64,000 nt of DNA from CBDCRK01 sp965220955 (GTDB lineage: Bacteria > Desulfobacterota > Binatia > Bin18 > CBDCRK01). The position numbers and the translations under genes are program-made. The DNA lies in assembly GCA_965220955.1 (NCBI GenBank), contig CBDCRK010000017.1, forward strand, positions 62,001-126,000, in the 5' to 3' direction. Below, piece after piece: positions 9,473 through 18,586 of the stretch (position 1 is its first letter; each line of letters starts with the position of its first letter). The notes under the pieces are model-generated. The model made no database searches. It was not told where the DNA came from and worked only from the letters and a program-made list of their open reading frames with translations.

Positions 9473-10324
9473 CTATTCGGCTGCGGGTTTGATAAATTTC
9501 AGGGTCATGCGATCACTTTCCCCAATAGCCAGATATTTGTCCCGGTCAACGTCTTTCAGCCGCAGGGAAGGGGGTAAGGTCCAAACTCCCCCTGAGTAGT
9601 CTTTGGTGTCTTTGGGGTTGGCATTTATTTCGCTGCGATCGACTAGCTGAAAACCCGTGGCTTTGGCTAGCTGGATGGTGTGTTCTTCGGTCATATAACC
9701 TGAGCGGGCCTTGGCATCCTGTTCGGCAGCCGGGTTCTCCCGGTGTTCGACCAAGCCAAGTATCCCTCCTGGTTTCAGGGCTCGGTACATAGCCTGGAAT
9801 ACCTCCTCGGCATAGCCACCGTTCATCCAGTTATGCACATTACGAAAGGTCAGCACCATATCGGCGGAGCCTTCAGGAGCAATGTCCACTTTCTGGGGCG
9901 GGGCTAGCTCTGTCAGCGTGGCTTTATTGTAGAGTTCAGGATTGGCGGCCAGTTTGTCCTTGAAGCGTTGTGCCCCATTTCTCACATACGAAGTCTCCGA
10001 TTCAGCGTCGAAGCCCGCGGCATAGTATGTTCCCTGCTCTTTAAGAAACGGGGCCAGGATCTCCGTGTACCAGCCTCCACCCGGCCAGATTTCCACAACC
10101 GTCATGTTTTCTTTAATGCCCAACCAGGTCAGCGTGTCCAACGGGTGACGGTATTGGTCCCGGGCTTTATGGTCGTCCGATCGATGATCACTCGCAAGGG
10201 TGGCTTTTAACGCGGCCACGGTGTTGTCATCTACCCCATTTTGTTCGGCCTGAGACTGTACCGGAGTGAGTACCAACGCCAATGCTGTTGCCAATACACC
10301 GAATAATCTGGAATTGATTTTCAT
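9473..10324 (-). CDS. Exported class I SAM-dependent methyltransferase-like protein (COG4798 type)
   Basis: A 283-residue protein with a clear signal peptide (MKINSRLFGVLATALALVL, cleavage after SQA near residue 26). After it comes a Rossmann-type methyltransferase domain with an unusual motif I, VVEIWPGGGWYTEIL, and a motif-IV-like stretch ADMVLTFRNVHNW. This matches the predicted-methyltransferase family COG4798, whose members are often exported. SAM is not normally available in the periplasm, so its real activity is open. GAGGAGT precedes the ATG at 10324. Its first 98 bases overlap the tail of the gene at 10227-10958 in another frame. Confidence 0.85.
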   Translation of the reverse strand: MKINSRLFGVLATALALVLTPVQSQAEQNGVDDNTVAALKATLASDHRSDDHKARDQYRHPLDTLTWLGIKENMTVVEIWPGGGWYTEILAPFLKEQGTYYAAGFDAESETSYVRNGAQRFKDKLAANPELYNKATLTELAPPQKVDIAPEGSADMVLTFRNVHNWMNGGYAEEVFQAMYRALKPGGILGLVEHRENPAAEQDAKARSGYMTEEHTIQLAKATGFQLVDRSEINANPKDTKDYSGGVWTLPPSLRLKDVDRDKYLAIGESDRMTLKFIKPAAE

Positions 10325-10958
10325 TATGGCTTGACTCCTCTAAGTTTAGTAAATCCCTGGTTAGTACAGTATAACGAAAACTTCGCTTAATCGCTCCTGT
10401 CCTTATTAATGACTGGATTGTGGGCAGAGGTTTCTTTTGTTCGTGCTGCGCTTCCAGGGGAGTCACTCTGTCGGTCATCCAGCAGTCATCATAAGGACTA
10501 CCCTCCTGTTTGGAAAGGAAAAATATATATCCGACGTGCTCTCCGCTCTCCGCGGTTAGGACAACGGGCTGGGTTGCCTGATTGTCCTCTACCCGTATAT
10601 CACCATACTGGGCTTCTCGGTGATTAAGCATGGGGCGATAAGCCGGGCTACTGACAAGCCGTACGAAACGGTCAAGCGGACCGGTAGCCATTTTATTGGC
10701 CGGAGAGGCAAAACGAAAGGTAATCTCAATCCCGGCATTTTCGTGGGGAACATTGTTGTGACCCAGTGCCTCAACCTGGATACGGATCACCTCAGCCGGT
10801 GAAAGCTCGGGGCTAGGATGCAAAGAGTTCGGATTAGCTGTTGGGGAAGATTCTGGTGAAATAATAGGTGAAAGGGCAGGGCTCGCCTGAGCTGCTGGGA
10901 GCAATCCAGTGAAAAGCCAAACTATAGGTGCCACCAATGGGCTGATCCGTTTCCCCAT
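10227..10958 (-). CDS. Exported DUF4864-like protein with unusual C-terminal extension
   Basis: A 243-residue reading frame with a signal peptide (residues 1 to about 25, ending in AQAS) and a short Pro/Ser-rich linker. Residues about 53-170 resemble DUF4864: SPAEVIRIQVEALG, ITFRFASPANK, VSSPAYRPML and DDCWMTDRV. The domain should end near residue 172. The remaining 70 residues show no family similarity and run across the start of the next gene, so the native stop may have been lost or a frameshift may lie near 10440. Function unknown; periplasmic by its signal. No strong ribosome site is seen before 10958. Confidence 0.65.
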   Translation of the reverse strand: MGKRISPLVAPIVWLFTGLLPAAQASPALSPIISPESSPTANPNSLHPSPELSPAEVIRIQVEALGHNNVPHENAGIEITFRFASPANKMATGPLDRFVRLVSSPAYRPMLNHREAQYGDIRVEDNQATQPVVLTAESGEHVGYIFFLSKQEGSPYDDCWMTDRVTPLEAQHEQKKPLPTIQSLIRTGAIKRSFRYTVLTRDLLNLEESSHNENQFQIIRCIGNSIGVGTHSGTVSGRTKWGR

Positions 10959-10969
10959 GCTGAATACTC

Positions 10970-11725
10970 TTAAAGCATTACGTCCCCACCGTTGGGGCTA
11001 AGACACTGGCCTACATAGTGGCGGGACTCCTCCGACGCCAGGAAGACATAAGTTGGGACAATCTCGTCTATGGTGGCCAGCCGACCCTTGGGAATAGTTG
11101 CTCGAATGCGCTCAATCATCTCCTGACTGATCCCCTCCAGGAGTGGAGTTTGGGTGGCCCCTGGGGCTACGCAATTGGCGTTAATGTTACGCGTGCCAAT
11201 CTCTAAGGCCAGAGACCGGGTAAACGTGACAACCGCGGCTTTAGCGGCACAGTAGTGGGCAAGCCCGGGAGAACCTTTATAGGCAAGCTGCGAAGCCGTG
11301 TTGATAATCTTACCATAGTTCTGTTGGTACATTATCGGCAGGACCAGCTGGGTGCAGAGGAACACGCTGCGCAGGTTAACCGCCAGCATTTCGTCCCACA
11401 TAGAGACCGGCATCTCCCCCACCAGAGAAGAGGTGGCTATGCCGGCGTTATTAACCAGGATATCAAGGCGACCAAACTCTTGTCTCACCTCGTTGACCAA
11501 GCTCTGGACCTGGTCCTCCTGGGAAACGTCAGCCCTAACGGCAATGACCCTGCGGCCCATTCCTTCTATGGCGGTTTTGACCCCGGCCGCGTTTTGTTCT
11601 TGAGCCTCATTGGGGTAGTTGATGGCCACATGCGCCCCTTCCTGGGCGAATGCCAGGGCCACAGCCCGCCCAATGCCGCTGCTGGAGCCGGTAATCAGAG
11701 CAAACTTTTCACTAAGCTTAGCCAT
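10970..11725 (-). CDS. SDR-family NAD(P)-dependent oxidoreductase (FabG-like)
   Basis: A 251-residue classical short-chain dehydrogenase. The cofactor motif ITGSSSGIG is at residues 11-19 and NNAG at 92-95. The catalytic residues are Ser145, Tyr158 and Lys162 (YCAAK). It probably interconverts a ketone and an alcohol with NAD(P)H. It lies downstream of the OYE-type flavoprotein and the small ORF in one minus-strand operon (13969 to about 10970), so it may act on the same substrate series. Substrate unknown. Confidence 0.92.
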   Translation of the reverse strand: MAKLSEKFALITGSSSGIGRAVALAFAQEGAHVAINYPNEAQEQNAAGVKTAIEGMGRRVIAVRADVSQEDQVQSLVNEVRQEFGRLDILVNNAGIATSSLVGEMPVSMWDEMLAVNLRSVFLCTQLVLPIMYQQNYGKIINTASQLAYKGSPGLAHYCAAKAAVVTFTRSLALEIGTRNINANCVAPGATQTPLLEGISQEMIERIRATIPKGRLATIDEIVPTYVFLASEESRHYVGQCLSPNGGDVML

Positions 11726-11740
11726 GGTTTTTATGCCTTT

Positions 11741-11935
11741 TTATGAGGACACAGCACGGACCACCCTCTCATAAGACTCAGGAGTCTCACCCCGGTCCAC
11801 CGATTCCAACTCTTCCTGTCTCACCCGCAGTGCCCGGGCCATATAAGCAGCGCGCCACTGCTCACGCTCCTTCAATTTTTGGCCATAGCAGATCGTGTCC
11901 TTGGGGGCAAGCCTTGCCTTAGTACCGCATTTCAT
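11741..11935 (-). CDS. Small conserved-looking hypothetical protein (64 aa)
   Basis: A 64-residue basic, Arg/Glu-rich, probably helical protein with Cys3 and Cys17. It starts directly after the stop codon of the upstream flavoprotein gene (stop at 11936-11938, ATG at 11935) and ends 15 bp before the SDR start. That spacing suggests translational coupling inside the operon. I do not recognise a family. It could be a small accessory subunit of the flavoprotein (inference). Confidence 0.6.
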   Translation of the reverse strand: MKCGTKARLAPKDTICYGQKLKEREQWRAAYMARALRVRQEELESVDRGETPESYERVVRAVSS

Positions 11936-13969
11936 TTAGATCTCACGGCCCAGCTTTTCACCCTCATAAATGACCGCCGCGGGCTTGCGCGGGGCAACCA
12001 TGTCACCAACGGGGTACACCTCTTTGAAGCTATGGCGAATCTTGTTGAAGAGCGCGTCATTAGGGGTCCGCATCATAGAGATGACAACCGTGTCAACCTG
12101 AGTCATTGTGCGTTGCGGGCCGCCCCAGATGTTATAGACCTCGACGGTGTTCCCCGCGATTTGCTCAACAAAATGCTGCGCGGTCAGCTTGACGCCCGCT
12201 GCAGCCAGTCGCGGCAGGAGATGAGCCATATCCCCGGTGCGCAGCAGGTCCTCACCCACGAACAGGTGGGGCGTGATGACCTCTACTTCTGCCCCGCCCT
12301 TGGTAGCCAAGACCTCGGCAAGACCCAGGGGCAGGTAGGCAGTTGTCTCGTCGACAATAATCACTCGCTTGCCAAGCGAGGTAGGGTCCTTAAGCGCACG
12401 CATAGTGGCAGTTTTTACGTCCATAACATTGTCCTGATCATGCCCCGGGATTGCCTCCCGCTCGGACCGATAAGGACTGAGGCCGGTTGTGTTGTACGTT
12501 GAGCCGGTTGCACAGACGACCGTGCCAGGTTGCTCTTTTTCCAAGAGATCCTTGGTTGCATTCACACCCAGACGCACCTCGACTCCTGCAACCTCCATTT
12601 CACGGGTGAGGTTATCAATTGCGGTGTGCCATTCCGCACGGGTGGGGAGGTGTTTGAGCACGTTGAGGTGACCGCCAAGCTCTTGCTCTTTTTCCAGGAG
12701 GACCACCTTATGCCCGCGCTTGGCCGCGACCGCTGCGGTTTTCATCCCGCCGGGACCACCACCCACAACCAGGATCTTCTTGGCGGCGTCCTGGCTAACC
12801 AGCCTGAGCGTCCCCTGGCCCCACTGGCGTTCACGCCCGGAGATGGGGTTCATCATGCAAATCACTTCCCGATTCTCGAACAGGCGAGCCACACACTCGT
12901 TAGCGCCAACGCACCGGATAATCTCCTTCTCTCGTCCCTCACGTGCCTTAGCAATCAAGAACGGGTCTACCATCTGGGCGCGAGTCATCCCCACCATGTC
13001 GGCCGCCCCATCCTGGACAACCTGCTCGGCCATGCGTGGATCGATAATGCGACCCACAATGAAAACCTTGGCGCGGTCGCCAACAATTTCCTTGGCACGC
13101 TTGCCAAAGGGAACCATATGCCCATGTTGAATTCCCATGGGCGCAACCGCCCAATAGAGGGTATGGTAGCCACCGCCCGAAATATTGAAGAAATCGAATA
13201 GGCCAGTTGCCGCAAGAACCTCAAGCTGTTCCTCAGCTTGTTCCTGGGTGATGCCTCCCTCCCCTAGGAACTCATCAAACGACAGGCGAATGCCAACGGT
13301 AAGGTCATGGCCAACGCGCTTACGGATTTCTTCGCCAATGTCGATAGCTAGCTGGCAGCGCTTGCGCACCGAGCCACCGTAGCGGTCGGTTCGCTTGTTG
13401 TAGGCGGCACTGAGAAATTGACCGACGCCGTAGCTGTGCGCCCCGTGAACCTCCACACCATCGAGGCCGGAAACCTTTACGTTTACAGCGGACTCACCAA
13501 AGCCTTGCACCAGGTCATCAATATGGTGTTGTTCCATTACCATTGGGGTTTCTCTATGAACAATCGAGGGAACCCGGGAAGCCGCCCAGAGCGGGTGCCA
13601 CTCGTCAATAATCATGGTCCCTTTATCATGCACCCCAGGGGTGAAAAGCTGGACAAACTGCCTTGCGCCATATGCGTGTACTGTTTCGGCCAGCTTGGCG
13701 TACTGTGGAATAACGCGCTTTTCCCACGCCGTACACCCATAAAAGAACGATCCCTTACTCACGGGATGCGCTCCCTGCTGTTCGGTGATGATAAGCGCGG
13801 CCCCGCCCTTTGCCCGTTCGCGGTAAAAGGCAATATGGCGATCACTCAGGATGTTATCTTGCGCGTATTCGAGGGTTTCGGCTGTCATCATAATACGGTG
13901 CTTGACCGTTGTCCTGCCAATGGTAAGCGGGCTCCAAATGTGCCTCAATTCGGATGAAGTGCTGCTCAT
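11936..13969 (-). CDS. OYE/trimethylamine-dehydrogenase-like FMN and FAD oxidoreductase with incomplete Fe-S motif
   Basis: A 677-residue two-part flavoprotein. Residues 1 to about 345 form an old-yellow-enzyme FMN barrel, with VEVHGAHSYGVGQFLS, NKRTDRYGGS and GMTRAQMVDP. Residues about 398-677 are an ADP-binding/FAD part starting KKILVVGGGPGGMK. Relatives include 2,4-dienoyl-CoA reductase, trimethylamine dehydrogenase and demethylases of N-methylated compounds. Between the two parts these carry a [4Fe-4S] cluster on C-x2-C-x2-C-x11/12-C. Here the stretch is CVGANECV followed by C371, giving Cys353, Ala356, Cys359 and Cys371, so one ligand is alanine. It is the first gene of the operon with the 64-aa ORF and the SDR. 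The substrate is unknown. Confidence 0.9.
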   Translation of the reverse strand: MSSTSSELRHIWSPLTIGRTTVKHRIMMTAETLEYAQDNILSDRHIAFYRERAKGGAALIITEQQGAHPVSKGSFFYGCTAWEKRVIPQYAKLAETVHAYGARQFVQLFTPGVHDKGTMIIDEWHPLWAASRVPSIVHRETPMVMEQHHIDDLVQGFGESAVNVKVSGLDGVEVHGAHSYGVGQFLSAAYNKRTDRYGGSVRKRCQLAIDIGEEIRKRVGHDLTVGIRLSFDEFLGEGGITQEQAEEQLEVLAATGLFDFFNISGGGYHTLYWAVAPMGIQHGHMVPFGKRAKEIVGDRAKVFIVGRIIDPRMAEQVVQDGAADMVGMTRAQMVDPFLIAKAREGREKEIIRCVGANECVARLFENREVICMMNPISGRERQWGQGTLRLVSQDAAKKILVVGGGPGGMKTAAVAAKRGHKVVLLEKEQELGGHLNVLKHLPTRAEWHTAIDNLTREMEVAGVEVRLGVNATKDLLEKEQPGTVVCATGSTYNTTGLSPYRSEREAIPGHDQDNVMDVKTATMRALKDPTSLGKRVIIVDETTAYLPLGLAEVLATKGGAEVEVITPHLFVGEDLLRTGDMAHLLPRLAAAGVKLTAQHFVEQIAGNTVEVYNIWGGPQRTMTQVDTVVISMMRTPNDALFNKIRHSFKEVYPVGDMVAPRKPAAVIYEGEKLGREI

Positions 13970-14150
13970 GGCTTCCTCTCTCCAATCGGAGCTTTGCCTG
14001 AGATGATTGCCAGAATCTTAACCATGGATTGCCCTTAGCACATTCCTTTTGTGAGTCAAGCCTAATAGTTGGATGCTCTAAAGGAGAGCTTGTGGAAAGA
14101 CTGCTAGCCATATATTAGATGGCTAAAAAGCATTCGGTATCAGACCTAAG

Positions 14151-14300
14151 ACTAGATCAGCGCGGCGGAAATCCTTCGCTGGTTTTTCTCCTCTGTAGGG
14201 GTAACCCCCTGTGGTTGTCTTGGAGGGTGGGCAGGCACGGGGGCCTGCCCCTACGCAACCTCACCAAACCAGCGGATTACTCATGCCGCTCTGTACTAGC
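14151..14300. mobile_element. MITE-like element, complete copy with terminal inverted repeats
   Basis: A 150-bp non-coding element between the divergent genes starting at 13969 and 14341. The ends are imperfect inverted repeats of about 32 bp: the left starts ACTAGATCAGCGCGGCGG and the right ends GCCGCTCTGTACTAGC. Both reach inward to a CGCTGGTTT / AAACCAGCG pair. Inside are two hairpins, one around 14197-14220 (GGGGTAACCCCC core) and one around 14229-14252 (GGGCAGGC and GCCTGCCC). Both ends contain CTAG, possibly the insertion target. It resembles a second copy at 50157 in inverted orientation. It has no ORF, so it would need a transposase from elsewhere. Confidence 0.75.
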
Positions 14301-14340
14301 GACTGAGAGTGGGATGACGCTTGCAGGCAGGAGGCTTTCT

Positions 14341-16396
14341 ATGAGTGTAAAGCTGGGAGTTGATGTTGGGGGTACGTTTACCGACCTGATGCTCTTTGTG
14401 GAGGAGTCCGGGCAGATTTTCCGGGCCAAGACCCCGTCTACCCCACAGGATCCTTCTGTTGGGGTACTTGCCGGCATTGATAAGATCTGCCAGTTGGCCG
14501 GTATTGTTCCCTCGGCCATTACCCACATTATGCATGGCACAACTGTGGCTACCAATGCCGTGCTGGAGGGAAAAGGCGCCAGGGTGGGACTCATCACCAC
14601 CGAGGGACTGAAGCAGATTCTCCACCTGGCTCGCTCACAGACTCCCGGCCCTCTGGCTGGCTGGATCATTATGATCAAGCCCGACCCGCCAGCGGCAGTA
14701 GAGGATACACGCGAAGTGAAGGAGCGCATTGACGCCGGAGGTCAGGTGGTTCGTCCGCTAGACGAGAAACAGGCCCAAGAAGTCATCCGTGACTTGGTAA
14801 CCAGCGGAGTGGAAGCCTTAACCATTGCCTTTATCAATTCCTATACTAATCCTGTGCACGAGAGGCGGGTACGAGAGCTTGCCCTGGAGTTGTTTCCAGA
14901 CTTGCCGGTGACCGCCTCAGCAGAGGTCCTGCCTGAGTTTCGTGAATATGAACGCGCCCTCACTGCGGTCATGAACTCCTACGTTCGTCCCAAAGTGGCG
15001 GTCTATCTACAGAGCTTTGCTAACCAGCTCCAGGACCATGGTCTTGGAGCCGAGGTAAATATTCTGCGCTCGGACGCCGGCCTCATGACCCTGCGGGCGG
15101 CCGAGGAACGGCCAGTCTATGCGGTAATGTCCGGGCCGGCGGGGGGGAGTAGCGGGGGGGTTGGCCATTGCCCGTAAGGCCGGCCTGCAAAACATTCTTA
15201 CTATTGACATGGGCGGTACCTCGACCGATGTGGCTCTGTGTCAGGGCGGAATGCAGACTATTACCCGTGAGACTACGCTTGGCTACTTTCCCATTAAAGT
15301 CCCTTCAGTGGATGTGCGCAGTGTGGGTGCTGGTGGCGGCTCCATTGCCCATGTGCCGGAGATTACGGGCGCGTTACGAGTAGGGCCGCAGAGTGCCGGA
15401 GCCGACCCGGGCCCGGCTTCCTATGGCCGGGGCGGGAGCGAGGCAACGGTGACCGACGCCAATGTAGTTGTCGGCCATTTGCCTCCGCGCCTTTTGGGCG
15501 GAGAAATGAGGCTGGATACCCAGGCGGCTGAGGAGGCGGTAGCACGAATCGGCAAGAGTCTTGGCCTTGATCCCTATCGGGCGGCTCAGGGAATTATTGA
15601 TATTGTAAACGAGAATATGCACGGTGCCTTGCGGCTGGTCTCGGTGCAGCGCGGTTACGACCCACGGGACTTTGCTCTGGTTGCCTTTGGTGGGGCTGGG
15701 CCGCTTCATGCTAATGCGGTGGCTAAACTAATAGGTTCCTTCCCTGTGCTTATTCCCCCGGCTCCGGGAATACTCTGTGCCATGGGGGATCTTTGCTGCG
15801 ACTTCCGCGAAGAGTTTGCCCGCACCATTATCCGCACCCTGGAGCGGCTTAGGGCCAAAGAAATCATTGGTATTTTGCAAGAACTGGGAGAAGAGGCAGC
15901 TGGTTGGCTTGACCGTGAAGGGATTCCTCGCTCCCAACAACAGGTTTCCTATAATGCCGATGTACGCTATCACCGCCAGGGTTATGAGCTGCCCATTGCC
16001 GTTGAGCTGTCCGAGCTGCAAGTGCAAGGGGTGGGGGTGCTGGCCGATCGTTTCCACACCTTACACGAGCAGCTCTATAGCTTTCGGCTGGACACGGTGT
16101 GCGAGATTGTTAGCCTACGGGCGGTAGCCTTGGGCAAGGTCAGGGAAGTCGCTTTGCCACAAGGAGAACTAATGGGTCCGGAATGCCGTTCAGCCCAGGT
16201 GGATGAGCACCGCACATACTTCGATGGTCAGTTTCTTTCGACCCCGGTCTACGATCGGACCCGGCTGCAACCAGGAAATTGTCTGAGCGGTCCGGCCATT
16301 GTCACAGAAATGGATTCGACCACGGTGATTCTGCCCGGGTTTAGTTCCGAGGTGGACGGATACTTTAACATTGTGATCAGGCCAGAAAAAAGTTAG
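14341..16396 (+). pseudogene. hyuA: Hydantoinase/oxoprolinase A subunit, frameshifted at a poly-G tract
   Basis: A HyuA-type gene split over two frames: 14341-15177 and onward from about 15161 to 16396. The first part carries VDVGGTFTDLMLF and HGTTVATNAVLEGKG. The second carries ILTIDMGGTSTDVAL, VGAGGGS and SAGADPGPASYGRGG, which together make one family protein of about 685 residues. The break lies at two runs of seven G (15141-15147 and 15154-15160). Taking one G from the first run restores GPAGGVAGGLAIARKAG, as expected for the family. It may be a sequencing error, a true pseudogene or a slippage-controlled gene. ATG 14341 follows GGAGG at about 14328. It precedes the intact HyuB gene. Confidence 0.88.
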
Positions 16397-16415
16397 AATT
16401 CGCTCCCTATCTACT

Positions 16416-16438
16416 CCCTCTCCCTTTCGGGGAGAGGG
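16416..16438. repeat. Intergenic hairpin repeat, CCCTCTCCC type
   Basis: A perfect nine-base stem, CCCTCTCCC at 16416-16424 and GGGAGAGGG at 16430-16438, lies between the two hydantoinase genes. A further direct copy of the right arm follows at about 16441-16450. Related hairpins occur at 29433 and 38264. There is no T-run after it on the plus strand, so it is a dispersed repeat more than a terminator. Confidence 0.6.
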
Positions 16439-16473
16439 TAAGGGAGAGGGTTCTTTGGAGGGAGGTCAAAAGC

Positions 16474-18378
16474 ATGAGAGATGTAAAAATTGCCCAAATT
16501 CCCCAGATCGAAGCCGGGGGCCGCCCCGTTGATCCGGTGACTCTCGACATCATAGAGAGCGCTCTGAAAAACTACCGCTACGAGATGGACGCGGTGCTTT
16601 ACCGTACCGCTATGTCACCGGTGATCCGCGAGCAGCACGACGAGTTTCCCATGATCACCGATCCCAATGGTCGCATGGTAGTCGGACAGTTCGGGTCTTA
16701 CATTCCGGAGATGATGGACCGATTCGATCACCCCCTCTATCCCGGAGACGTGATCTTGCTTAACGATCCCTACCTCTGCGGCGGGGCCGTCTCGCATATT
16801 AACGACTTCCTGGTATTGGTGCCCATTTTCTATAACAACGAGCTGATTGGCTGGTCCTCTATGTTTGGTCATCAGATGGACGTGGGCGGTCCTCTGCCCG
16901 GCAGTTTTCCCACCAATGCCACCTCCATCTTTGGCGAAGGACTGAGGATTCCGCCTGTCAAGCTCTTCGAAAAAGGAGTGCTCAATCAGGGAATCTTGGA
17001 CTTAATCCTTAACAATGTACGCGACCCAGTAATGAACCGCAGCGACCTGATGGGCATTATTGCTGGCTGCAAGACCGCGGAGAAACGGGTGCTGGAGCTG
17101 TGCGAGCGTTTTGGCCGCGACGTTTATCTGGTTGCCTGTCAGGCGCTTTTAGAGCGCACCCGTCGGGCTATGGCCACACTTATTGCCCGGAATATCTCCA
17201 CTGAGCCCCAGTCGTTTGAAGATTATGTGGATGATGATGGTCTGGGTAACGGTCCCTTTAAAATGAAACTCACTATCTGGCGGGAGGGAGAAAAGGCGGC
17301 GTTCGACTGGAGTGGAACCTCTCCACAGGCCCTGGGGCCTATCAACTTCTATCTCAACGAGGGCATGTTCAAGATGTTTATTGGGGTCTATCTGATCATG
17401 GTCTACGATCCCCAGATTCTGTTTAACGACGGCTTTTATGATCTCCTGAAGGTGAACATTCCCGAGGGTTCACTTCTTCACCCTCATTTTCCTGCAGCGC
17501 TGGGCTGCCGTACGCACGCGCTTAGTCGTCTCTTCGACGTACTGGGCGGCTGTCTTGGCCAGAAAACACCGGAGCTGACCACGGCGGCCGGATATGGCAC
17601 CAGCCCCCATCTTCTCTACAACGGCTACAACGAGAACGGCAAATTCTTCCAGATTATGGAGATCAGCTACGGCGGTATTCCCGGCCGGCCCATTGGGGAT
17701 GGCATGGACGGGCATTCCTGGTGGCCCCTGTTTACCAACATTCCCACCGAGTATTTGGAGAGCACCTGTCCCTTCCGGGTTGATCGCTACACCTCGGTGA
17801 TGGATTCCGGGGGCGCGGGCCTTCATCGCGGTGGCAATGGCATTGAGAAGGTTTATACGTTTCTTGAGCCGGGGGAGATCGGTATTCACGACGATCGCTG
17901 GCTTACTCCGCCCTGGGGCATTCTTGGGGGAAAGCCAGGCATGCGCTCAAAGAAGATTTTGGCACGAGAGGATGGCTCCCAAGAGGTTCTGCCGTCCAAG
18001 TGCGACCAGATCGAAGTGGAGCCCGGAGACCAGCTCATTTACATTACGGCTGGGGGTGGAGGATGGGGAGACCCTTTGCGGCGTGACCCGCAAAAAGTTC
18101 TGGCCGATGTTGTCAAGGAGCTGGTTTCTGTGGCCAAGGCCCGGCAAGACTATGGGGTGGTGATCAATCCTGAGTTACGCAAGGTAGACGAAGAGGCCAC
18201 ACAAAAGCTACGGGCAAAGCTGTCTTGTGAGCGCGGAGCGGTCAAAACCTTTGACTTTGGTCCCCCACTGGAAGAGCTACTGGCCCGTTGTAAGGAAGAG
18301 ACCGGCCTTGAACCGCCCAAACCGCCGCAGCCTCTGCGCTGGGCAGTTAACCGGGGTAAGGAGAAAAGGGCTGCCTAG
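16474..18378 (+). CDS. hyuB: Hydantoinase/oxoprolinase B subunit
   Basis: A 634-residue HyuB-family protein, the partner of HyuA in ATP-dependent opening of hydantoins, 5-oxoproline or, in related enzymes, carboxylation of acetone or acetophenone. Family stretches are DPVTLDIIESALKN near residue 21, GDVILLNDPYLCGGAVSHINDF near residue 91 and the C-terminal glycine-rich ITAGGGGWGDPL near residue 526. GGAGG precedes the ATG at 16474. It is complete, while its HyuA partner upstream is frameshifted; if that break is real, HyuB may lack a partner or use the HyuA at the left edge of the window. Confidence 0.93.
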   Translation: MRDVKIAQIPQIEAGGRPVDPVTLDIIESALKNYRYEMDAVLYRTAMSPVIREQHDEFPMITDPNGRMVVGQFGSYIPEMMDRFDHPLYPGDVILLNDPYLCGGAVSHINDFLVLVPIFYNNELIGWSSMFGHQMDVGGPLPGSFPTNATSIFGEGLRIPPVKLFEKGVLNQGILDLILNNVRDPVMNRSDLMGIIAGCKTAEKRVLELCERFGRDVYLVACQALLERTRRAMATLIARNISTEPQSFEDYVDDDGLGNGPFKMKLTIWREGEKAAFDWSGTSPQALGPINFYLNEGMFKMFIGVYLIMVYDPQILFNDGFYDLLKVNIPEGSLLHPHFPAALGCRTHALSRLFDVLGGCLGQKTPELTTAAGYGTSPHLLYNGYNENGKFFQIMEISYGGIPGRPIGDGMDGHSWWPLFTNIPTEYLESTCPFRVDRYTSVMDSGGAGLHRGGNGIEKVYTFLEPGEIGIHDDRWLTPPWGILGGKPGMRSKKILAREDGSQEVLPSKCDQIEVEPGDQLIYITAGGGGWGDPLRRDPQKVLADVVKELVSVAKARQDYGVVINPELRKVDEEATQKLRAKLSCERGAVKTFDFGPPLEELLARCKEETGLEPPKPPQPLRWAVNRGKEKRAA

Positions 18379-18586
18379 TTACGGAATAAGATATCCCAAA
18401 CGAAAAAGAGGGGAGACTAACACGCCAAGACTTATATCACTGGATATTCAGCTCCCCATTTATTGTACATGACCCTTGACGTTCTTTGAGCCTGCCATTA
18501 AAGCCCTCAAGAAGGTCTTCTCTATCAATGCCTTCGGTCACGGTGGTGGCTTCACGCTTGTACTCGGCTTCCGTAAGGGACGGCAC

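Noticed and set aside
12530..13201. Plus-strand frame opposite the OYE-type flavoprotein
   Set aside because: It lies inside a long, well-conserved gene and shows no family.
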